A stretch of 64,000 bases of DNA, taken from JASHVB01 sp035508435. Lineage in GTDB: Bacteria; Pseudomonadota; Alphaproteobacteria; Acetobacterales; Acetobacteraceae. The position numbers and the translations under genes were made by a program. Every line of letters begins with the position of its first letter. Positions within the stretch are counted from its first letter, which is position 1. Location of the stretch: assembly GCA_035508435.1 (NCBI GenBank), contig DATJNA010000217.1, positions 1 through 64,000 of the forward strand, given 5' to 3'. Positions 24,551 through 33,920 of the stretch are shown here, piece after piece. The notes under the pieces were generated by a model. It saw nothing but the letters and a program-made list of their open reading frames with translations, was not told the DNA's origin and made no database searches.

Positions 24551-25599
24551 ATGCCGCGCCGGGGCGCGGCACCGGTTGGCGCCTGGATCTTGCCAACGGT
24601 CGCGTCGATCTCACGCACGGCGCGGGCGGGCGTGCCATGCAGCAACTGATCGAAGAAGTGTTCCGCCCCGCGTTTGACAATCCCATCCTGGCACGCGGCG
24701 ACGACCACGCCACGTTCGATGTCACAGCCGGACGCATGGCGATGTCGACCGATTGCTTCGTCGTTTCTCCCCTGTTCTTTTCCGGCGGCAATATCGGCTC
24801 GCTCGCCGTGCACGGCACGATCAACGACGTCGCGATGAGCGGTGCACGCGTGCTGTACCTGTCGGCCGGCTTCGTCATCGAAGAGGGCTTTCCGCTGGCC
24901 GATCTGCAACGCATCGCTTGCGCCATGGGCGAGGCGGCGCGCGCCGCCGGCGTCGCCATCATCGCCGGGGATACCAAGGTGGTGGAACGCGGCAAGGCTG
25001 ATGGCTTGTTCATCAACACTGCCGGCGTTGGCATCGTGCCTGCCGGCATCGAGATCTCAGGCGACCGCGCGCGGGCGGGCGACGCTGTGCTGATCTCCGG
25101 CAGTATGGGCGATCATGGCGTGGCCGTCATGGCGCAGCGGGCCGGGTTGGAATTCGAAACGACCTTACAATCAGATTCCGCCGCGCTGAATCATCTGGTG
25201 GCCGATATGGTGACCGCGGTGCCTGGCATCCATGTGTTGCGCGATCCCACCCGCGGCGGCCTGGCGGCGACGCTGAACGAGATCTGCCACCAGTCGGGCG
25301 TCGGCATGAGGCTGGACGAAGCGGCGGTGCCGGTGAAGCCAGAGGTGATGGGCGCCTGCGAATTGCTGGGGCTCGACCCGCTGAACGTGGCCAACGAGGG
25401 CAAACTGGTCGCCATTGCGCCAGCGGCCGACGCCGCACGGTTGCTGGACGTGCTGCGCGCGCATCCGCTGGGATGCGATGCCATGGCCATCGGTGCGGTG
25501 ACGGCCGATCCGGCCCGCTTCGTGCGGATGACAACCCGCGTCGGCGGCGAGCGCGTCGTGGACTGGCTTGCCGGCGAGCAGTTGCCGCGGATTTGCTGA
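24547..25599 (+). CDS. hypE: Hydrogenase expression/formation protein HypE
   Basis: HypE, 350 residues, is a PurM-fold enzyme that accepts the carbamoyl group from HypF on its C-terminal cysteine and dehydrates it with ATP to thiocyanate. The protein ends PRIC, exactly the required terminal Cys. Motifs are LTHGAGGRAMQQLIEEVF, STDCFVVSPLFFSGGNIGSLAVHGTINDVAMSGA, IIAGDTKVVERGKADGLFINT and RDPTRGGLAATLNEI. The GTG at 24547 overlaps the hypD stop. It closes the hyp operon; no hydrogenase structural genes or hypA lie in this window, so the client enzyme is encoded elsewhere. Confidence 0.97.
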   Translation: MNAAPGRGTGWRLDLANGRVDLTHGAGGRAMQQLIEEVFRPAFDNPILARGDDHATFDVTAGRMAMSTDCFVVSPLFFSGGNIGSLAVHGTINDVAMSGARVLYLSAGFVIEEGFPLADLQRIACAMGEAARAAGVAIIAGDTKVVERGKADGLFINTAGVGIVPAGIEISGDRARAGDAVLISGSMGDHGVAVMAQRAGLEFETTLQSDSAALNHLVADMVTAVPGIHVLRDPTRGGLAATLNEICHQSGVGMRLDEAAVPVKPEVMGACELLGLDPLNVANEGKLVAIAPAADAARLLDVLRAHPLGCDAMAIGAVTADPARFVRMTTRVGGERVVDWLAGEQLPRIC

Positions 25600-25920
25600 T
25601 GCGTGGCGGCAGTGGCGCGGCGTCGGCATCGGCTCTGACGCACATCAGGCAGGTGATGTGTTGAAATCCTGATGAATGGAGAGCACAGATCTCTTTGGGA
25701 GCGAAGAGTTCAATGGGTGGGAGGCGAAGAGTTCAATATGATTCTGCATCCAATTTGGCAGCGGGCAACGGTGCGCTGAAGCGGTGGCTGGCGGAGTTAC
25801 GGCGATCCAGGTTATGCTGACCGCAAGTCCGGAAACTCCGGCTGCTCGATCCCACGCGGCACGGGGGACCAGTTGAAACTTCCAAGCGGGCCGAAAGACC
25901 TGTCAGGCAGAGGGGTGCAC
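25600..25920. other. Gap between hypE and the monooxygenase with a 14-bp direct repeat
   Basis: No gene was recognised in these 321 bp. 'gcgaagagttcaat' occurs at 25701-25714 and again at 25724-25737, a 23-bp spacing (about two helical turns) that would suit a dimeric regulator controlling the downstream monooxygenase gene. Confidence 0.45.
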
Positions 25921-27561
25921 ATGAACGCCAGAGTGGATACTGCGTACGATCCATCCCAGAATGTGGCCACCGATTTCGACGCGATCGTCATCGGCGCCGG
26001 GGTGTCCGGCCTCTATCAGCTCTACCGCCTGCGCGAACTCGGCCTGACGACGCGGGTGTTCGAGGCCGGCTCCAATGTCGGCGGCACTTGGTACTGGAAC
26101 CGCTATCCGGGCGCCCGGTTTGATTCCGAAAGCTGGACCTACGGCTACTCTTTTTCCCAGGAATTGCTCGACGAATGGGACTGGGAGGAGCATTTCGCCG
26201 GCCAGCCGGAAACCGAGCGCTATCTGAACTATGTTGCGGACAAGTTCGACCTCCGGCGCGACATCCAGTTCAAAACCACCGTCACGGCGGCGCATTACCA
26301 GGACGACAGCCGAAGCTGGAAGATCACGCTCGACAACGGCACGTCGTGCACCGCGCGCTACCTGATCACCGCGGTGGGCGTGCTGTCAGCGTCTGTTCTG
26401 CCGCGCATTCCCGGCATCGAGAGTTTTCGGGGCCAGTCCTGCCACACGCATAACTGGCCCAAGCAACCGGTCAGTTTTGCCGGCAAGCGGGTCGCGGTGA
26501 TCGGCACCGGCGCCACCGGCATCCAGGCCATCACGGAAATTGCCAAGACCGCACGCCACCTGACCGTGTTCCAGCGCACCGCGCAATGGTCGGCGCCATT
26601 GCACAACTCCAGGGTCACGCCCGAGCAAATGCGGGAAATCCGCGAGAACTACGCCGATATCTTCGCCCGCTGCCAGGAAACCCTTGGCTGCTTCATCCAC
26701 ACCGCCGACCCCCGCTCCGTGTTCGAGGTGACCGCGGAAGAACGCGAGGCGTTCTGGGAAAAGCGCTATGGCGAACCGGGCTTCGGCATCTGGATGGGGA
26801 ATTTCCGCGACGTCCTGGTCGATCGCGAGGCCAACAAGCTGATGTCCGACTACCTGGCGCGGAAGATCCGCGAGCGCGTGAAGGATCCGGCGGTTGCGGA
26901 AAAGCTGGTCCCCAAGACGCATGGCTTTGGCACACGACGCGTGCCGCTCGAAAGCGGCTATTTCGAAGTTTACAACCAGCCGAACGTCAAACTGGTCGAT
27001 CTGACTGAAACGCCGATCCAGCGCATCACGCCCGAGGGGATCCGCACCTCGGACGCCGATTACCAGTTCGACATGATCGTCTATGCGACCGGGTTCGACG
27101 CGATCACCGGGGCGTTTGACCGCATCGACATCCGTGGCGTGGGCGGCGCGTCGCTGAAGGACAAATGGGCCGACGGGCCGGTGACGCTGCTGGGCATTCT
27201 GGTTGACGGATTCCCGAACTTCCTGATGGTGATGGGCCCGCATGCCGGCCTCGGCAACTTCCCGCGCGCGGTGGAATACACCTCCGACTGGGTCACCGCG
27301 CTGATCCGCCACGCGTGCGACAACGGCTTGACCCGCGTCGATGCGACGGCCGAGGCCGCGAAAGCCTGGACCGATCACGTCATCGATACCAACGACGGAT
27401 TGCTGTTCACCGAGGTCGACTCCTGGATGACCGGCATCAACCGCAACCTCGAGGGCAAACAGGTCCGCCGGGTCATGCGCTACAGCGGCGGCCACCCAAA
27501 GTTCCGCGAACGCTGCGACGCGGTGGCGGCGGGGGGCTATCGGGAACTGTCGATGGCGTAG
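25921..27561 (+). CDS. Baeyer-Villiger flavin monooxygenase, cyclohexanone-monooxygenase type
   Basis: A class B flavoprotein monooxygenase of 546 residues that inserts oxygen next to a ketone using FAD and NADPH. The FAD Rossmann motif is VIGAGVSGLYQLYRLRELG (about 24-40), followed by GTWYWNRYPGARFD. The Baeyer-Villiger fingerprint FRGQSCHTHNWP matches FxGxxxHTxxWP at residues 169-180, and the NADPH motif VIGTGATGIQ lies at about 193-202. The C-terminal YATGFDAITGAFDRIDIRG and FPNFLMVMGPHAGLGNFPRA are typical. The ATG at 25921 with 'aggggt' upstream is preferred to a TTG at 25873. It points toward, and converges with, the SDR gene at 27703. Confidence 0.93.
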   Translation: MNARVDTAYDPSQNVATDFDAIVIGAGVSGLYQLYRLRELGLTTRVFEAGSNVGGTWYWNRYPGARFDSESWTYGYSFSQELLDEWDWEEHFAGQPETERYLNYVADKFDLRRDIQFKTTVTAAHYQDDSRSWKITLDNGTSCTARYLITAVGVLSASVLPRIPGIESFRGQSCHTHNWPKQPVSFAGKRVAVIGTGATGIQAITEIAKTARHLTVFQRTAQWSAPLHNSRVTPEQMREIRENYADIFARCQETLGCFIHTADPRSVFEVTAEEREAFWEKRYGEPGFGIWMGNFRDVLVDREANKLMSDYLARKIRERVKDPAVAEKLVPKTHGFGTRRVPLESGYFEVYNQPNVKLVDLTETPIQRITPEGIRTSDADYQFDMIVYATGFDAITGAFDRIDIRGVGGASLKDKWADGPVTLLGILVDGFPNFLMVMGPHAGLGNFPRAVEYTSDWVTALIRHACDNGLTRVDATAEAAKAWTDHVIDTNDGLLFTEVDSWMTGINRNLEGKQVRRVMRYSGGHPKFRERCDAVAAGGYRELSMA

Positions 27562-27642
27562 CGGCCAGGCCGGCCCTGGCCATCCGCCTGGCTCCGTGCA
27601 GCGTGGTGGTCCTCGCGGGTCCCTGTGTGGGACATCAGCGTA

Positions 27643-27710
27643 TGTGAGGCCTCAGAGTGTGTGAAGCCTCAGGGCCTGTGAGCCCTCAGCGCGTGTGAAG
27701 CGTTAGATCG
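27643..27710. repeat. Four 17-bp tandem repeats at a convergent gene junction
   Basis: Units at 27643-27659, 27660-27676, 27677-27693 and 27694-27710 follow the pattern 'tgtgaagcctcag.gcc'. The fourth is diverged and overlaps the stop codon of the SDR gene. A perfect seven-base-pair hairpin (27563-27581, ggccagg with cctggcc) lies just after the monooxygenase stop but lacks a T run. Confidence 0.75.
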
Positions 27711-28446
27711 CTATCGCTCCACCATCGACGTGGATCTCGGATCCGGTGATGTAGGACGCTTCGTCGGAGGCCAAGAACAGTACGGCGTTCGCCACCTCGT
27801 CCACCTCGCCTGGACGGCGCATGGGAATGAACCGCATGCGCTCGGCCCGGATCGCCGGGTCGGCGGTGCGCCCCGAGGTACGCATGGGGGGCATAATTCC
27901 CGGGTGCACCGAGTTTGCGCGAATGCCGTCCTTTGCGTGCTGCACTGCCACCGTCTTGGTCATCAGCCGTACCGCGGCCTTCGACGCGTTGTAAGCCATG
28001 TGCACATGCTCGCTGCCGATGATGCCGGCGATCGACGACAGGTTGACGATGGAGCCGCCGCCCGCTTGCTTCATCGCCGGCACGGCATACTTGATGCCGA
28101 AGAATACGCCGGTGGCGTTGACCGCCATGATCCGATGCCAGGCCTCGGTACTGTAGAAGTCTTGCTCGGCGCTGCCCGAGATGCCGGCATTGTTCACCAG
28201 CACGTTCAGCTTGCCGAACCGTTTTGTGGCGGCGGCCACGACCGCCTCCCAGCTCGCCTCGGCAGTGACATCGAGCTTTTCGAACAACGCTGCGTCGCCG
28301 ATGCGCTCGGCCACCTGCCGACCCTCATGCTCCAGCAGATCTGCGATCACCACCTTGGCACCCTCCCGCGCGAACAACCGCGCCGTGGCTGCGCCCATGC
28401 CGGATGCGGCACCGCTGATGATGGCGACTTTCCCGGTCATGCGCAT
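27703..28446 (-). CDS. Short-chain dehydrogenase/reductase (classical SDR)
   Basis: The 247-residue cytoplasmic NAD(P)-dependent oxidoreductase has the cofactor loop SGAASGMG (11-18), Asp36 at the end of strand 2 favouring NAD, NNAG at about 85-88, catalytic Ser in NLSSIAG, Tyr152 and Lys156 in AYNASK, and a C-terminal SYITGSEIHVDGG typical of the SDR125C group. It probably interconverts a secondary alcohol and a ketone, which would supply or use the substrate of the convergent Baeyer-Villiger enzyme. Start at 28446, with 'gggagg'-type purines upstream. The 232 bp upstream hold no gene. Confidence 0.92.
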   Translation of the reverse strand: MRMTGKVAIISGAASGMGAATARLFAREGAKVVIADLLEHEGRQVAERIGDAALFEKLDVTAEASWEAVVAAATKRFGKLNVLVNNAGISGSAEQDFYSTEAWHRIMAVNATGVFFGIKYAVPAMKQAGGGSIVNLSSIAGIIGSEHVHMAYNASKAAVRLMTKTVAVQHAKDGIRANSVHPGIMPPMRTSGRTADPAIRAERMRFIPMRRPGEVDEVANAVLFLASDEASYITGSEIHVDGGAIAI

Positions 28447-28678
28447 TTTGGGTTCCTCCCTCGCTGTTTTGCCACCGACGTTGCCATGCGGGCGCGGCCC
28501 GCGAAAGGGAGCAACCTCACGCGGTGATCACCGAGGTTTCCTGGTCACCGATGGTGGCCGTGGGATTGGTCGGCGGGCGGGCTGCGCGGCAGCAGGATAT
28601 GGCCCGCCAAAGACACCGACCAGGTGAGAGGAACGACGCCTGGCCGGCGCCTTCGCCTGTCCCGCAGCCGACCCACGC

Positions 28679-30223
28679 TCAGCCGGCGCCGTCCAGTGCG
28701 GCGCGCAGCTTGGGGGGCGACATTGGCAGGTCGGGCATGCGCAATCCAGTCGCGCCGCGAATGGCGTTGGCAATCGCCGCCATCGGCGGAACGATTGGCA
28801 CCTCGCCGACGCCGCGCGCACCGAACGGGTGGCGGGGATTCGGCACCTCCACCAGCACCGCCTCGATCATCGGCAAGTCCGACGCGACCGGGCAGCGATA
28901 GTCGAGGAAGCCGGCGTTATCCATGCGGCCCTGCTTGTCGTAGATGTATTCGTCGCTCAGCGCCCAGCCGATGCCTTGCGCCGCGCCGCCCTGGATCTGG
29001 CCTTCGACGTAGCTCGGATGGATCGCCTTGCCGACGTCCTGAACAGCGGTGTAGCGCTCGATGGTGACGTGGCCGGTTTCCTTGTCGACGCTCACATCGC
29101 AGATATGCGCGCCGAAGCCGGGACCGGCGCCCTGCGCGTTGAGCGATACTTCGGCGTTGATCGGCCCACCGGTACGCGCGGCCTTGAGCGCGATCATCCC
29201 CAGATCGAGCGGATCGAATTCACCGGCGTTCGAGCCGGCGGGAAACGCCTTGCCATCCTTCCATTCCACAGCCTCAACCGGGATTTCCCAGATCATGGCG
29301 GCGCGCTTTTTCAATTCCTCGACCACGCGTTCCGCTGCCTGAGTGGCCGCCATGCCGGTGGCAAAGGTGACGCGGCTGCCGCCGGTGACATGCGTGAAGC
29401 CGATCGAGGTGGTGTCGGCCACGACGGTGCGCACGCGCGATGCCGCGACGCCCAGCACCTCGGCCACCATCATGCCGATGGAGGCGCGCGAGCCGCCGAT
29501 GTCGGGGCTGCCGGTGGCCGCAGTCACCGAGCCGTCCTCGTTGATATGCACCTGCGCCGTGGACTCGCCGCCGATGTTGAACCAGAAGCCGCAGGCGATG
29601 CCGCGTCCGTGGCCCTGCTTGACCGGCGTCTTCCAGTGCGGGTGCGTCTTCACGGCGTTCAGCACTTGCTCGAAGCCGATCTTCTGGTGCGTCGGCCCGT
29701 AATGCGTCTTGGTGCCGTTGCGCGCCGCGTTCTTCTCGCGCAGCGTCAGCGGGTCGATATCGAGTTTGCGCGCCAGCTCGTCGAGCAAGCTTTCCACCGC
29801 GAATGAGGTGATGGGCGCACCGGGAGCGCGATAGGCTGCGACCTTGGGCCGATTGCTCACCACGTCATAGCCGATCACATCGACATTCGGGATGTCGTAC
29901 AGCGCGAAGCCGCACATGCAGCCGGGGCCGATCGGCGAGCCAGGGAACGCGCCGGCCTGGAATTTCAACACCTCCTGGGCAGCCACGATCGTGCCGTCAC
30001 GCTTCGCCCCGAGTTTGACTTCCACCGTCGCGCCGGAGGTAGGACCGGAACCGCGGAACACTTTCGTCGCGTGTCATCTGGATCTTCACCGGACGCCCGG
30101 TCTTCTTCGACAGCCTGACCGCCACCGGCTCCAGGTAGATCAGCGTTTTGCCGCCGAAACCGCCGCCGATTTCGGCCGGATTGACGCGAACATTGGCGAA
30201 GTCGATGCCCAACAGCTTTGCCG
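28679..30223 (-). pseudogene. Truncated, frameshifted molybdopterin-binding subunit of a xanthine-dehydrogenase-family enzyme
   Basis: From the junction near 30223 the minus strand encodes TAKLLGIDFANVRVNPAEIGGGFGGKTLIYLEP...TRDE and, after a one-base shift at 30062-30064 (an extra A:T in 'gaaag'), FRGSGPTSGATVEVKLGAKRDG through to PPKLRAALDGAG. These are about 515 of the usual 750 or so residues of a xanthine dehydrogenase or CoxL-like large subunit: GGGFGGK, AYRAPGAP, IQGGAAQGIGWAL and the active-site Glu in GARGVGEVP are present. The N-terminal third is missing, and no FAD or 2Fe-2S subunit gene is nearby. A GTG at 30061 could restart translation of 460 residues, but a functional enzyme is unlikely. 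Confidence 0.85.
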
Positions 30224-30506
30224 TCTTGCCGTTGTACCCGGCCGGGGTGGACGTGGTGATGGCGCCGTAGGTGGCCGAGGTCGGCGAGGCGGCGTTCGCG
30301 CCGCCCAGCAACCCCCAAAGCGAGATGCCGGTGAGCGTGCCGTTGTTGACGGTATCGCCGGCTGTGGCCGTTGTGGCGAGCATGGCGGTCGAATAACTGC
30401 CGTCATTTGCGTCCGGGCCCGACAGCACGACGTTGGCCGCGGCCGGAGCTATCGTCGCCGCTGACAGCACGCCGGCGATACCCAGCAACCGCAATATTCT
30501 GTTCAT
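30224..30506 (-). pseudogene. Signal-peptide 5' end of an unrelated exported protein, fused to the molybdoenzyme remnant
   Basis: The open frame from the ATG at 30506 begins MNRILRLLGIAGVLSAATIAPAAANV, a clear signal peptide. About 70 Gly/Ser/Thr/Ala-rich residues follow (SGPDANDGSYSTAMLATTAT..., ending STPAGYNGK), with the style of secreted PEP-CTERM-type proteins. Near 30222-30230 the frame passes without a stop into molybdopterin-subunit sequence (TAKLLGIDFANVRV). The combination is not a known domain arrangement, so it looks like a deletion joining two genes. The fused ORF ends at 29997 because of the downstream frameshift. No C-terminal sorting motif survives. Confidence 0.7.
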
Positions 30507-30603
30507 TGGAATGCGCCCCCGTTATATCTGGTCAGACATAATGCTACAGATGCAAGGGCTGGCGTCAATCCACCGCATTCGGCGCGAGGGAAGGGCGCTC
30601 CGG

Positions 30604-31071
30604 CTACCCGGTCGCGGCGCGGTCTGGCTTCAGGTCGATCAACGGGGTGCCATCCAGGCAGTCGAGCCCGCGCACGAGCAATGACGTGCCTTCGACCGCC
30701 ACCAGCGCCACCACCGACGACGCGATCGGGTTCGGCCGCACCGGCGAGCGTAGCGCGAAGCTGCCGGTGGTCTGGCCGGTGCGGAACGGTGTTTGCACCA
30801 CCAGGTCGCGTCGCGCCCGATGCATCCAGTACAGCACCTGGATGCGCTGATGGTTCGCCACATCGGTCAACGCCTGGCGCCAGCGTGCATCCACCTCGAT
30901 GGTGCACACCGGGCCATCAAGACTGCCACGCTTCGGGCATTCGCCGCGCACGCGCCACGGCGTGCGGATGGTGCCGATGAAATACACTCCCGCATCGGTC
31001 GCGGCCGGTAGTTCGATTGCGACCTCGCCGGGGCGCAGCGCGTTGTCGGCCTGGTTCGGATCGTCCTGCAT
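30604..31071 (-). CDS. TsaA/TrmO-like tRNA methyltransferase
   Basis: A 155-residue single-domain protein of the TrmO/TsaA (YaeB) beta-barrel family, which methylates N6-threonylcarbamoyladenosine at tRNA position 37 using S-adenosylmethionine. Characteristic segments are FIGTIRTPWRVRGECPKRG, IQVLYWMHRARRDLVVQTP, the SAM-site RSPVRPNPIASSVVALVAVEG and the final LDCLDGTPLIDLKP. It lacks the extra C-terminal domain of longer TrmO proteins. The start at 31071 lacks an obvious ribosome site; the domain begins near residue 28, so a later start is possible. It lies 86 bp beyond the alcohol dehydrogenase gene on the same strand. Confidence 0.85.
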   Translation of the reverse strand: MQDDPNQADNALRPGEVAIELPAATDAGVYFIGTIRTPWRVRGECPKRGSLDGPVCTIEVDARWRQALTDVANHQRIQVLYWMHRARRDLVVQTPFRTGQTTGSFALRSPVRPNPIASSVVALVAVEGTSLLVRGLDCLDGTPLIDLKPDRAATG

Positions 31072-31157
31072 CGGCGGACTGTGCCGGCAAGCACGATCCG
31101 AAGTCCAGCGCGGCAGTCACAAGGCCCGCCGCGGCTGCGCGCCATCGCGCCGGCGCG

Positions 31158-32177
31158 CTATGGCGCGACCTTCAGCACCACGCGGAAGCGCGCCTTGCCG
31201 CTGATCATTCGGTCATACGCCGCCTGTGCTTGTTCCAACGGATAGATCTCGTTCATCGACGCCACTGCGTGCTGCTGGCTGAACAACAGCGTGTCCTCGG
31301 AATCGGCTGAGGTGCCGGAGTACCATCCCATGACGGCGGCACGTTTCAGCAACAGGGCCATAGAATCGATGGTCAGGTCCCCGACCGCGCCGATCACCAT
31401 CATCGTGCCGTTGATCCCCAGCCCGCCCGCGATCGCCTGCATGGCCGGCGCGCTGGTCACGGTGGCGATGATCGCTTTCGCGCCACCCATGACCAGTAGC
31501 GCCTGTGCCGCGTCCTGCGCGTCGCTGTCGATATAGTCCTTCGCGCCCAGCGATCGCGCGAGAGCTTCCTTGTCGCGCCCGCGATTGATCGCAACGGTAC
31601 GGAACCCTTGCCGCGCCGCGTATTGAATCCCCAGATGGCCGAGGCCGCCGACACCATGGATCGCAACCAGATCGCCCGGTTGGGCGCGGCAGTGACGCAA
31701 CGCGTTGAACGTGGTGATGCCAGCGCACAGCAGTGGCGCCGATTCGATCGAGTCCAATGAGGCCGGTACGCGTGCCAGCGCCGATGCCAGGGCCAGCATA
31801 TGCGTGGCATAGCCGCCATCGCGCGTCACGCCGGTGGCACCCTGCACGGTTTCGCAGGCAAAGCTGTCGCCGCGCCGACAGTGACTGCACCATCCGCAGG
31901 CGCCGCTGAACCAGCCGACGCCGGCGCGCTCGCCGATCGACCAGCCATCGACGTCCGGACCGACGGCATCGATCGTGCCGATGACCTCGTGTCCCGGGAC
32001 GCGCGGATAGCTGATGCCTGGCATCAGGCCTTCCACCGTGACGGTGTCGCTATGGCAGACGCCGCAGGCCTGCACCTTGAGCCGCACTTCGTGGCGCCCA
32101 GGCTCCGGCAGGTCGCGTTGCTCTGCCCGGAACCTGGCGCTGCGCTCCGGGATGGCCATTGCCAGCATCCTGGTCAT
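31158..32177 (-). CDS. Zinc-dependent alcohol dehydrogenase (MDR family)
   Basis: The 339-residue NAD(P)-dependent medium-chain dehydrogenase has catalytic zinc ligands in CGVCHSD and GHEVIG, the structural zinc loop CGWCSHCRRGDSFAC, and the cofactor fold IHGVGGLGHLGIQYAA. The sequence resembles AdhP/CAD-type enzymes acting on primary alcohols and aldehydes. The start ATG at 32177 follows 'aggagaa'. An aldehyde dehydrogenase gene lies 168 bp upstream on the same strand, so the pair could oxidise an alcohol through the aldehyde to an acid. Confidence 0.93.
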   Translation of the reverse strand: MTRMLAMAIPERSARFRAEQRDLPEPGRHEVRLKVQACGVCHSDTVTVEGLMPGISYPRVPGHEVIGTIDAVGPDVDGWSIGERAGVGWFSGACGWCSHCRRGDSFACETVQGATGVTRDGGYATHMLALASALARVPASLDSIESAPLLCAGITTFNALRHCRAQPGDLVAIHGVGGLGHLGIQYAARQGFRTVAINRGRDKEALARSLGAKDYIDSDAQDAAQALLVMGGAKAIIATVTSAPAMQAIAGGLGINGTMMVIGAVGDLTIDSMALLLKRAAVMGWYSGTSADSEDTLLFSQQHAVASMNEIYPLEQAQAAYDRMISGKARFRVVLKVAP

Positions 32178-32345
32178 CTGGGTTCTCCTTGTGACTGCGG
32201 GCGGTGCTTGCCGATCGCTCGCGTCGCCTTACGTCGAAGCAGCGTGTCCCGATTGAAGAAACCGCCGACCGATTGATCCGGCACCCGGGCGGCCGAGCGG
32301 ATACGGGCGGGACGCGGCGGCGCGGATTACCCGCGCCGATTCGGG

Positions 32346-33830
32346 TCAGCGCAATACAAACGGGTTCGGCACGTCCGTCGCGGTGCTGATCCACACGCTC
32401 TTCTGTTGCAGGTATTCGTAGATCGCTTCCTTGCCGCTCTCGCGCCCGAGGCCGCTGCGCTTGTAGCCGCCGAACGGCGACATGAAGCTGACGGCGCGGT
32501 AGGTGTTGACCCACACCGTTCCGGCACGCAGCCGTTCCGACATCAGCAGCGCGCGGCGGATGCTTTGCGTCCACACCCCGGCGGCGAGGCCATAGACCGT
32601 GTCGTTGGCGATCGCGATCGCTTCTTCTTCGTCAGCGAACGGAATGACGGAGAGCACCGGCCCGAAGATCTCCTCCTGCGCGATGCGCATGCGGTTGTTG
32701 ACGCCGGTGAAGATGGTTGGCTCGATGAACCAGCCGTCGCCGAACCGGGACTTCTCCGCCGGGCCGCCGCCCAGCGCCACCTGCGCGCCTTCGCGCTTGC
32801 CGACGGCGATGTAGTCGAGGATTTTCTGGTACTGCGGCGGCGTCGTCACCGGGCCGACCTGGGTATCCGGATCGGCCGGGTTTCCCATCTTCGCCGTGCG
32901 CGCGAAGGCCACCAGGCGATCGACGAACTCGTTATGAATCGACCGTTGCACCAACAGCCGCGAGCCGGCGATGCAGGTCTGGCCGGTTGCCGCGAAGATG
33001 CCGGAGATGGCACCCTTGACCGCGTCCTCCAGCACCGCGTCGTCGAACACGATGTTGGGCGACTTGCCGCCGAGCTCGAGCGTCACCCGCTTCAAACCCT
33101 TGGCGGCGCTTTCATAGACGCGCTGCCCGGACATCTCGCCGCCGGTGAAGGCGATCTTCGCCACGTCGGGATGCGTGACCAGCGGCTCGCCGACATCCTT
33201 GCCGAAGCCGGTGACGATGTTGACAACGCCGGGGGGAAAACCCGCTTCGGCGATCAGGCGGCCGAACTCCAGTGTCGATGCCGAGGTGAATTCGCTGGGC
33301 TTGATCACCACCGTGTTGCCGGCGGCCAGCGCTGGCGCGAGCTTCCAGCTCAGCAGCAGCAGCGGCGAATTCCAGGGCACGATGGCGGCCACCACGCCCA
33401 GCGGTTCCCAGCGGGTGAAGTTGAACACGCCCGCCTTGTCGATCGGCAGCACGCCGCCTTCGATCTTGTCGGCCAGGCCGCCATAGTAATAATACCACTG
33501 CGGAACATAACGGGTCTGGCCCAACATCTCCGAGATCAGCTTGCCGTTGTCGCGCACTTCGGTCTGCGCCAGTGGTTCGGCGTTGCCGGCGATCAGGTCG
33601 CCCAGCTTGCGCAACAGCGCGCCGCGCTGCGTCGCGGTGATCGCGGGCCAGGGGCCACGTTCGAACGCAGCCTTTGCCGCCGCGACGGCCCGTGCCACGT
33701 CGGCCTCGCCGCAACGCGGGATCAGCGCCCAGGCCTTGCCCGCGTAGGGATCATGCGTCTCGAAGCATTCACCCGAGGCGGCGTTCTGCCATTCGCCGCC
33801 GATCAGAACTTGATATTTGGGAAGCGACAT
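32346..33830 (-). CDS. Aldehyde dehydrogenase family protein
   Basis: The enzyme has 494 residues, with VPWNSPLLLLSWKLAPALAAGNTVVIKPSE, FTGGEMSGQRVYESAAKGLKRV, catalytic Glu252 in LELGGKSPN and Cys286 in ATGQTCIAGSR, and the C-terminal PFGGYKRSGLGRESG. It is of the broad NAD-dependent class that oxidises aromatic or aliphatic aldehydes to acids. An upstream ATG at 33902 is open, but the family N-terminus MSLPKYQVLIGGEW begins at 33830. Gene order on this strand is SDR, aldo/keto reductase, radical SAM protein, this gene, alcohol dehydrogenase, with gaps of 40-170 bp, which is compatible with one long transcript. Confidence 0.93.
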   Translation of the reverse strand: MSLPKYQVLIGGEWQNAASGECFETHDPYAGKAWALIPRCGEADVARAVAAAKAAFERGPWPAITATQRGALLRKLGDLIAGNAEPLAQTEVRDNGKLISEMLGQTRYVPQWYYYYGGLADKIEGGVLPIDKAGVFNFTRWEPLGVVAAIVPWNSPLLLLSWKLAPALAAGNTVVIKPSEFTSASTLEFGRLIAEAGFPPGVVNIVTGFGKDVGEPLVTHPDVAKIAFTGGEMSGQRVYESAAKGLKRVTLELGGKSPNIVFDDAVLEDAVKGAISGIFAATGQTCIAGSRLLVQRSIHNEFVDRLVAFARTAKMGNPADPDTQVGPVTTPPQYQKILDYIAVGKREGAQVALGGGPAEKSRFGDGWFIEPTIFTGVNNRMRIAQEEIFGPVLSVIPFADEEEAIAIANDTVYGLAAGVWTQSIRRALLMSERLRAGTVWVNTYRAVSFMSPFGGYKRSGLGRESGKEAIYEYLQQKSVWISTATDVPNPFVLR

Positions 33831-33920
33831 TGAACGATCTCCGGTACTCGGTGGAGCTGACGCTGGCATGATGCGCGGACGGCCGGGCCAATCAAATGAC
33901 ATAGGCCGTGCCTTCAGCCG

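Noticed and set aside
27563..27581. Terminator after the Baeyer-Villiger gene
   Set aside because: A perfect seven-base-pair stem exists but no T run follows; noted with the adjacent repeats only.
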